From a virus, in the IMG/VR virus record IMGVR_UViG_3300027733_000049, positions 1-64,000 of that record: a stretch of DNA of 64,000 nt; one strand, written 5' to 3'. The position numbers and the translations under genes were made by a program. The notes beneath the pieces are model-generated. The model was given only the letters and a program-made list of their open reading frames with translations. It was not told the DNA's origin and did not search any database. Positions 60,251 through 64,000 of the stretch are shown here, piece after piece. The first letter of the stretch is position 1. Each line of letters opens with the position of its first letter.

Positions 60251-61075
60251 ATGGCTTATCCGGTTGTTGACGCCCCTTACGGGCTAAAACCGATCAATTT
60301 GATCGGAGGTCAGGTCTTTGCGGGTTCTACTCGTGATTACCCGATCACTAACGGTTACAGCACGGCTATTTTCTACGGCGATTACGTAGGATTGTCTCGT
60401 GGTGAAATCGTGCGTCTGTCTGTGTCTACTGGCACAGCAGGCAATCAAACAGGTATCTTCTTGGGATGCCGTTACACAAACCCCGTCACTAAACAGTTGA
60501 CTTTCTCGCAATACTGGCCCGCATCAACTGCGGCTGGTGATGCAGTAGCTATTGTTGCTGATGATCCTGACCAAGTGTTCAAGGGTGTTGTTTGTTCTGC
60601 TACTACCGCTGTTGCTTCTGGCGCTCGCGCCATGATTGGCCAAAACTTGGCCATGATTAACAACACAGGTAGCACTACAACTGGCAATTCCAAGAATGCC
60701 ATTCTCGCACCTAACGATACTCCCGCTACTACATCATCCTTGCCCGTTCGCGTGCTTGGTTTGGTGCCTGATACGGCTGTTTCACTTGGAACTGTGACTT
60801 ACACCAGCATTTCTACCGCTACTGTAACTTGCTCGGCTCTGCCGTTTGCGTTACCCGTTGGTACAGACGTTGGCTCGTTGGACTCTTCTGGAAACTATGT
60901 TTCTTCGGGTTCTTTCGTTGACACCGCCGCATCTGCCGGTGCTACATCGTTTATTTTGAACCAAGCTCCTGTTGCTACATTGAACACTACTATTGTGTTG
61001 ATGCAGTACCCAGAGATTCTGGTCAAGATCAACTTTGGTCAGCATCAGTATTATGCTGGTACCAGCATTGCTTAA
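60251..61075 (+). CDS. head-region structural protein
   Basis: 274 residues, beta-rich and Thr/Ser/Ala/Gly-rich: PYGLKPINLIGGQVFAGSTRDYPI, FLGCRYTNPVTKQLTFSQYWPA, and the C-terminal PEILVKINFGQHQYYAG. Sits between the scaffold group and the capsid gene. May be a capsid decoration or second major head protein. No family named with confidence. Confidence 0.7.
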   Translation: MAYPVVDAPYGLKPINLIGGQVFAGSTRDYPITNGYSTAIFYGDYVGLSRGEIVRLSVSTGTAGNQTGIFLGCRYTNPVTKQLTFSQYWPASTAAGDAVAIVADDPDQVFKGVVCSATTAVASGARAMIGQNLAMINNTGSTTTGNSKNAILAPNDTPATTSSLPVRVLGLVPDTAVSLGTVTYTSISTATVTCSALPFALPVGTDVGSLDSSGNYVSSGSFVDTAASAGATSFILNQAPVATLNTTIVLMQYPEILVKINFGQHQYYAGTSIA

Positions 61076-61088
61076 GGAGTAACTTAAA

Positions 61089-62000
61089 ATGGCAATTTCA
61101 CGCGCACAACTACTTAAGGAACTCCTGCCCGGCCTGAACGCATTGTTCGGTATGGAGTACGCACGCTACGGTGAAGAACATAAAGAAATTTATGAGACTG
61201 AAACCTCTGAGCGTTCCTTCGAAGAAGAGACCAAGCTGTCTGGTTTCTCTGCTGCACCAGTCAAAAACGAGGGTTCTGCCATCGCTTATGACAATGCTCA
61301 AGAGGCATGGACAACTCGCTACAACCACGAAACCATCGCTTTAGGCTTCTCCATCACGGAAGAAGCTGTGGAAGATAACTTGTATGACTCCTTGTCTGCT
61401 CGTTACACCAAAGCATTGGCCCGTGCTATGGCTTACACCAAACAGGTTAAAGCTGCCGCCGTTATTAATAACGGTTTCAGCGCAGCCTATGTTGGTGGCG
61501 ACGGCGTACCTTTGTATAGCACTGCTCACCCCCTGATCTCAGGTGGTACGAACAGCAATCGTCCTTCTACTGCCGCTGATTTGAACGAGACTTCTTTGGA
61601 AGCCGCCGTTATTCAAATCGCTGCTTGGACAGACGAGCGTGGTCTTTTGATCGCTGCTAAACCAAAGAAATTGATTGTTCCTCCAGCCCTGCAATTCGTT
61701 GCGACTCGTTTGTTGGAAACCAGCCTCCGTGTTGGCACAACTGACAACGACATCAACGCGTTGAAGAACAACGGTTCAATCCCTGAAGGCTACACCATTA
61801 ACCACTACCTGACCGACACAAACGGCTGGTATTTGACTACTGATGTACCTAACGGTCTGAAGCACTTCATCCGCTCTCCTTTGGAGAACAAGATGGACGG
61901 TGACTTCGACACAGGTAACGTTCGTTACAAGGCCCGTGAGCGTTATAGCTTCGGCTGGTCTGATCCGTTGGGCACTTTTGGCTCACCCGGTTCGTCCTGA
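61089..62000 (+). CDS. major capsid protein
   Basis: 303 residues. N-terminal RAQLLKELLPGLNALFGMEYARYGEEHKEIYETETS, core WTTRYNHETIALGFSITEEAVEDNLY, TKALARAMAYTKQVKAAAVINNG, GVPLYSTAHPLISGGTNSN, C-terminal RYKARERYSFGWSDPLGTFGSPG: the Mu gpT-like HK97-fold capsid protein pattern. Followed by two terminator-like hairpins, in keeping with strong expression. Confidence 0.85.
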   Translation: MAISRAQLLKELLPGLNALFGMEYARYGEEHKEIYETETSERSFEEETKLSGFSAAPVKNEGSAIAYDNAQEAWTTRYNHETIALGFSITEEAVEDNLYDSLSARYTKALARAMAYTKQVKAAAVINNGFSAAYVGGDGVPLYSTAHPLISGGTNSNRPSTAADLNETSLEAAVIQIAAWTDERGLLIAAKPKKLIVPPALQFVATRLLETSLRVGTTDNDINALKNNGSIPEGYTINHYLTDTNGWYLTTDVPNGLKHFIRSPLENKMDGDFDTGNVRYKARERYSFGWSDPLGTFGSPGSS

Positions 62001-62007
62001 TAAATTA

Positions 62008-62053
62008 AATATTTCTTCGGAAATATTGGAAGGGGGCCTTGTGCCCCCTTTTT
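62008..62053 (+). terminator. hairpin pair after capsid gene
   Basis: First hairpin AATATTTC-TTCG-GAAATATT (62008-62027); second AAGGGGGC-CTTGT-GCCCCCTT (62030-62050) followed by TTT. Likely an intrinsic terminator or processing site separating capsid mRNA from downstream genes. Confidence 0.8.
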
Positions 62054-62088
62054 ATTTGGTGTATATTGACTTTAATCCGGGCTTTCCG

Positions 62089-62131
62089 GTGCATCAAACA
62101 GTCCCGGCTGACGACATACAGATTGATGCAC
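62089..62131 (+). repeat. 9-bp inverted repeat in leader
   Basis: GTGCATCAA (62089-62097) and TTGATGCAC (62123-62131), loop of 25 nt, just upstream of the gene at 62156. May form a stem in the 5' untranslated region. Confidence 0.5.
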
Positions 62132-62155
62132 TTAACTTGTATGTAAGGAATTATC

Positions 62156-62644
62156 ATGGGATTCGCAACTCACCTAGGCCCTTGGCTGCTTGGCACTGTT
62201 AAAAACACTACCGGCACCACTGCTGGCACGATCCGCAACATGGGCGCAACTGTTGTTACACAGACTGGCGTGACCACTGTTAACGATACAACTGCTACTA
62301 CATTGTTTGTGTTGCCCGCTGGCGCAATGATTAACAACTTCCTAGTGAACATTACTACTGCCTACGCAGGTACTACTGGTAACACAATCACTGTGAAGAT
62401 TGGCTCTACAACTCTGGGTACTGTTGGTGGTGCTACCACTACGCCTTTGTCTGTTGGCCGCGCAACGTTCACTATCACTGACGCAAGCATTGCTACTTAT
62501 CAGAGCGTAGGTTCAACTGATGCAATCGTTACAGTAACTTACGCCTGTGCTGGTACAGCCAGTGGCGGTGCAGCAAGTATTACTTGTGTTTACACTGTGC
62601 GCGATAGCGACGGTTCAGCTAATCCTTCGTCTTCTGCTGCTTAA
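62156..62644 (+). CDS. virion structural protein, Thr-rich
   Basis: 162 residues, with AAGGAATTATC before the ATG. Almost all small and polar beta residues: GTIRNMGATVVTQTGVTTVNDTTATTLFVLPAGAMI, GNTITVKIGSTTLG, VTYACAGTASGGAAS. Fits a head-decoration or fibre subunit; no family recognised. Followed by a GGGGGC-TTCG-GCCCCC hairpin. Confidence 0.7.
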   Translation: MGFATHLGPWLLGTVKNTTGTTAGTIRNMGATVVTQTGVTTVNDTTATTLFVLPAGAMINNFLVNITTAYAGTTGNTITVKIGSTTLGTVGGATTTPLSVGRATFTITDASIATYQSVGSTDAIVTVTYACAGTASGGAASITCVYTVRDSDGSANPSSSAA

Positions 62645-62652
62645 TTAGTCTA

Positions 62653-62668
62653 GGGGGCTTCGGCCCCC
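62653..62668 (+). terminator. UUCG hairpin between virion genes
   Basis: GGGGGC-TTCG-GCCCCC, perfect 6-bp stem, followed by ATTTAC. Without a T-run it may act as an mRNA stabiliser or partial terminator. Confidence 0.6.
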
Positions 62669-62687
62669 ATTTACAAGGAGATTAATT

Positions 62688-62972
62688 ATGATGCAGACAG
62701 ACGTAAAAGCCGTCCATTTGGATGCAAGCGGTGTGGGTTTTGCAGGCCGTACCAGAGTTCGTGGTTATCAAGTTGCTCCCGGCGGTACTGCTGGTGAAAT
62801 TCAATTTTACGATAATGCAACCACTAATGCTGGCAACAATTTGCTAACTCTACACGTTACAACTAACACAGCCGTTATTGCAACATTGATACCCGGTGAA
62901 GGTGTATTGTTTCAAAACGGGTTTTACGTAGTGTTACCAACAAACGCCTCTATCACGGTGTTCTATGGCTAA
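62688..62972 (+). CDS. virion-associated small protein, copy A
   Basis: 94 residues, with CAAGGAG upstream of ATGATG. Shares its ends with the protein at position 2 (MQTDVK, IPGEGVL, VFYG), but lacks the inserted beta domain there. Compact beta protein (GEIQFYDNATTNAG). First gene of the copy-A cassette. Function unknown. Confidence 0.8.
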   Translation: MMQTDVKAVHLDASGVGFAGRTRVRGYQVAPGGTAGEIQFYDNATTNAGNNLLTLHVTTNTAVIATLIPGEGVLFQNGFYVVLPTNASITVFYG

Positions 62973-63279
62973 GAGTCCAGCATGGCAGAGGAAAGAAGGC
63001 AAGAACCCCAAGGGTGGCTTGAACGCCAAGGGGCGAGCCTCTGCGAAAGCGCAAGGCATGAACTTGAAACGTCCCCAGCCAGAAGGCGGCTCCCGGCGCG
63101 ACTCTTTCTGTGCGAGGATGAGTGGCATGAAAAAGAAGCTAACCAGCGCAAAGACAGCCAACGACCCGGATTCAAGGATCAATAAATCTTTGAGGGCGTG
63201 GAATTGTGCTGATGGTGGTTACGTTTCTGCTGCTGATGGTTGTGCTACCAAAGGCAAAACAAAAGGACGTATGGTATGA
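62965..63279 (+). CDS. small basic protein (MAKSPAWQRKEGK family), copy A
   Basis: 104 residues; the 8-nt overlap with the preceding gene (ATGGCTAA) is the same as in copy B. Core GGLNAKGRAS, KRPQPEGGSRRDSFCARM, TSAKTANDPDSRINKSL, and the same ending DGCATKGKTKGRMV. Nucleotide similarity with 507-830 is high in long blocks. Unknown function. Confidence 0.85.
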   Translation: MAKSPAWQRKEGKNPKGGLNAKGRASAKAQGMNLKRPQPEGGSRRDSFCARMSGMKKKLTSAKTANDPDSRINKSLRAWNCADGGYVSAADGCATKGKTKGRMV

Positions 63280-63473
63280 CTGAACATCACGACACGGCTA
63301 AAGCAGTTGCAGATGGCGCAGCAGTCTTGACGACTATTGGCGTTATGGCTACATGGCTCCCGCCTTTGGCTTCTCTATTTACGATCATTTACCTTGGTCT
63401 TCGTATTTGGGAGTCTGAAACCGTTCGCGGTATGACCAAACGCAAAGGGGATTCAAATGCCAGCGACGAGTGA
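63276..63473 (+). CDS. small membrane protein, holin-like, copy A
   Basis: 65 residues from ATG 63276 in an ATGA overlap. Hydrophobic core AAVLTTIGVMATWLPPLASLFTIIYLGLRIW, charged tail MTKRKGDSNASDE. Same layout as copy B at 827, which starts GTG. Holin or other membrane role inferred. Confidence 0.7.
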   Translation: MTEHHDTAKAVADGAAVLTTIGVMATWLPPLASLFTIIYLGLRIWESETVRGMTKRKGDSNASDE

Positions 63474-64000
63474 AAAACAAAAGCGTTTCATGGACGCCGC
63501 TGCACACAACCCAAAGTTTGCAAAAGCTGTTGGTATACCAACGTCTGTTGCTAAAGAGTTTAGTGGAGCAAGCAAAGGTATGAGTTTTGGTAAGGGCGCA
63601 CCTAGCTCCCGCGCTGAAGTTCAAGCTGTAAATAAACCAAAGACCGACCATGGTGGATCGGCTTTCTTTAAAAAAGGTGGTAATACCATGGCTACAAAAG
63701 GCGTAAACCCATTTGCTAAATTCGAAAAGTCTGGTAAAGACATTGAGAAGAAAAGCATGAAAGAAGGCTCCAAAAAAGAAGAAGCTTTTGATCGTAAACA
63801 AATGATGGGCATGAAGAAAATGGCTGAAGGTGGCATGACAGACAAAGCCCAAGATAAAGCCATGATCAAAAAAGCTTTTAAACAGCACGACATGCAAGAG
63901 CACAAAGGTGGTAAAGGTACAGCTTTGAAATTGGCTAAAGGCGGCGATGCTAAGTACATGTCTTTTGGTTCTAAGGGTCAGCCAGCTGGTATGAAGCCGG
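63457..64000 (+). CDS. Lys/Gly-rich small virion-type protein, copy A (runs off the end)
   Basis: Open to the window end, at least 181 residues; the stop is outside. MPATSEKQKRFMDAAAHNPKFAKAVGIP matches the start of the 1020 gene, then KTDHGGSAFFKKGGNTMATKG. The extension beyond is Lys/Met-rich (KQMMGMKKMAEGGMTDKAQ). Overlaps the previous gene by 17 nt, as in copy B. Longer than copy B (138 residues), so the copies differ in their C-termini. Confidence 0.8.
   Translation, partial: MPATSEKQKRFMDAAAHNPKFAKAVGIPTSVAKEFSGASKGMSFGKGAPSSRAEVQAVNKPKTDHGGSAFFKKGGNTMATKGVNPFAKFEKSGKDIEKKSMKEGSKKEEAFDRKQMMGMKKMAEGGMTDKAQDKAMIKKAFKQHDMQEHKGGKGTALKLAKGGDAKYMSFGSKGQPAGMKP

Noticed and set aside
61900-62202. 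100-codon frame spanning the capsid terminator
   Set aside because: Overlaps the capsid gene and runs through two terminator hairpins in another frame.
1-64000. Terminal redundancy joining window ends
   Set aside because: The end regions are paralogous, not identical (proteins differ in length and sequence), so they are not a duplicated genome end.

Overview
The window is almost certainly part of a tailed double-stranded DNA phage of short-tailed (podovirus) type. It carries a large terminase, portal, scaffold, major capsid protein, adaptor- and nozzle-like tail proteins, three repeat-rich fibre-like proteins, a lysis cassette and very large internal (ejection-type) proteins, but no tape measure, sheath or major tail-tube protein. 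The replication set is family A DNA polymerase, AEP-type primase fused to an SF3-like ATPase, SNF2-type helicase, a candidate ssDNA-binding protein, and PD-(D/E)XK, VRR-NUC and HNH nucleases. Consensus sigma70-type promoters and a one-domain GH24 lysozyme point to a Gram-negative host; freshwater proteobacteria are my guess from gene content. I saw no RNA polymerase, integrase, tRNA or CRISPR in the window.

Layout. (1) 1-29,233, + strand: tail and virion genes, small Lys/Gly-rich proteins, three tandem six-repeat propeller-like proteins, a glycosyltransferase, lysis genes, nozzle-like protein, a Hint/intein-like virion protein, a GNAT-like protein and two ejection-type proteins of 708 and 2161 residues. 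(2) 29,333-51,030, - strand: a compact, mostly overlapping early operon read from right to left: tiny unknown genes, a DUF3150/MoxR/VWA module, sugar- and methyl-transferases, then replication genes. (3) 51,031-53,467: a mainly non-coding control region with a perfect leftward promoter, an AT-rich segment bracketed by a perfect 14-bp inverted repeat, tandem repeats, one isolated leftward gene with its own terminator, and a rightward promoter candidate. (4) 53,468-64,000, + strand: packaging and head genes (TerS-like, TerL, portal, GroES-like, scaffold, capsid), then a four-gene cassette that is a diverged copy of the four genes at the window start.

The most striking unexplained signal is a 17-bp palindrome, TTTCGTACNGTACGAAA, found 16 times (13 exact, 3 with one mismatch) and only between 39.7 and 53.1 kb. 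It sits in front of each gene of the MoxR/VWA module, about 30-40 bp downstream of two perfect TTGACA-N17-TATAAT promoters, and is densest in the control region. It looks like a phage-wide operator (stoperator-like) or an RNA element. Other points to examine are the diverged duplicated cassette, a C-terminal tag shared by unrelated small proteins, the Hint domain in a virion protein, and the origin-like inverted repeat.
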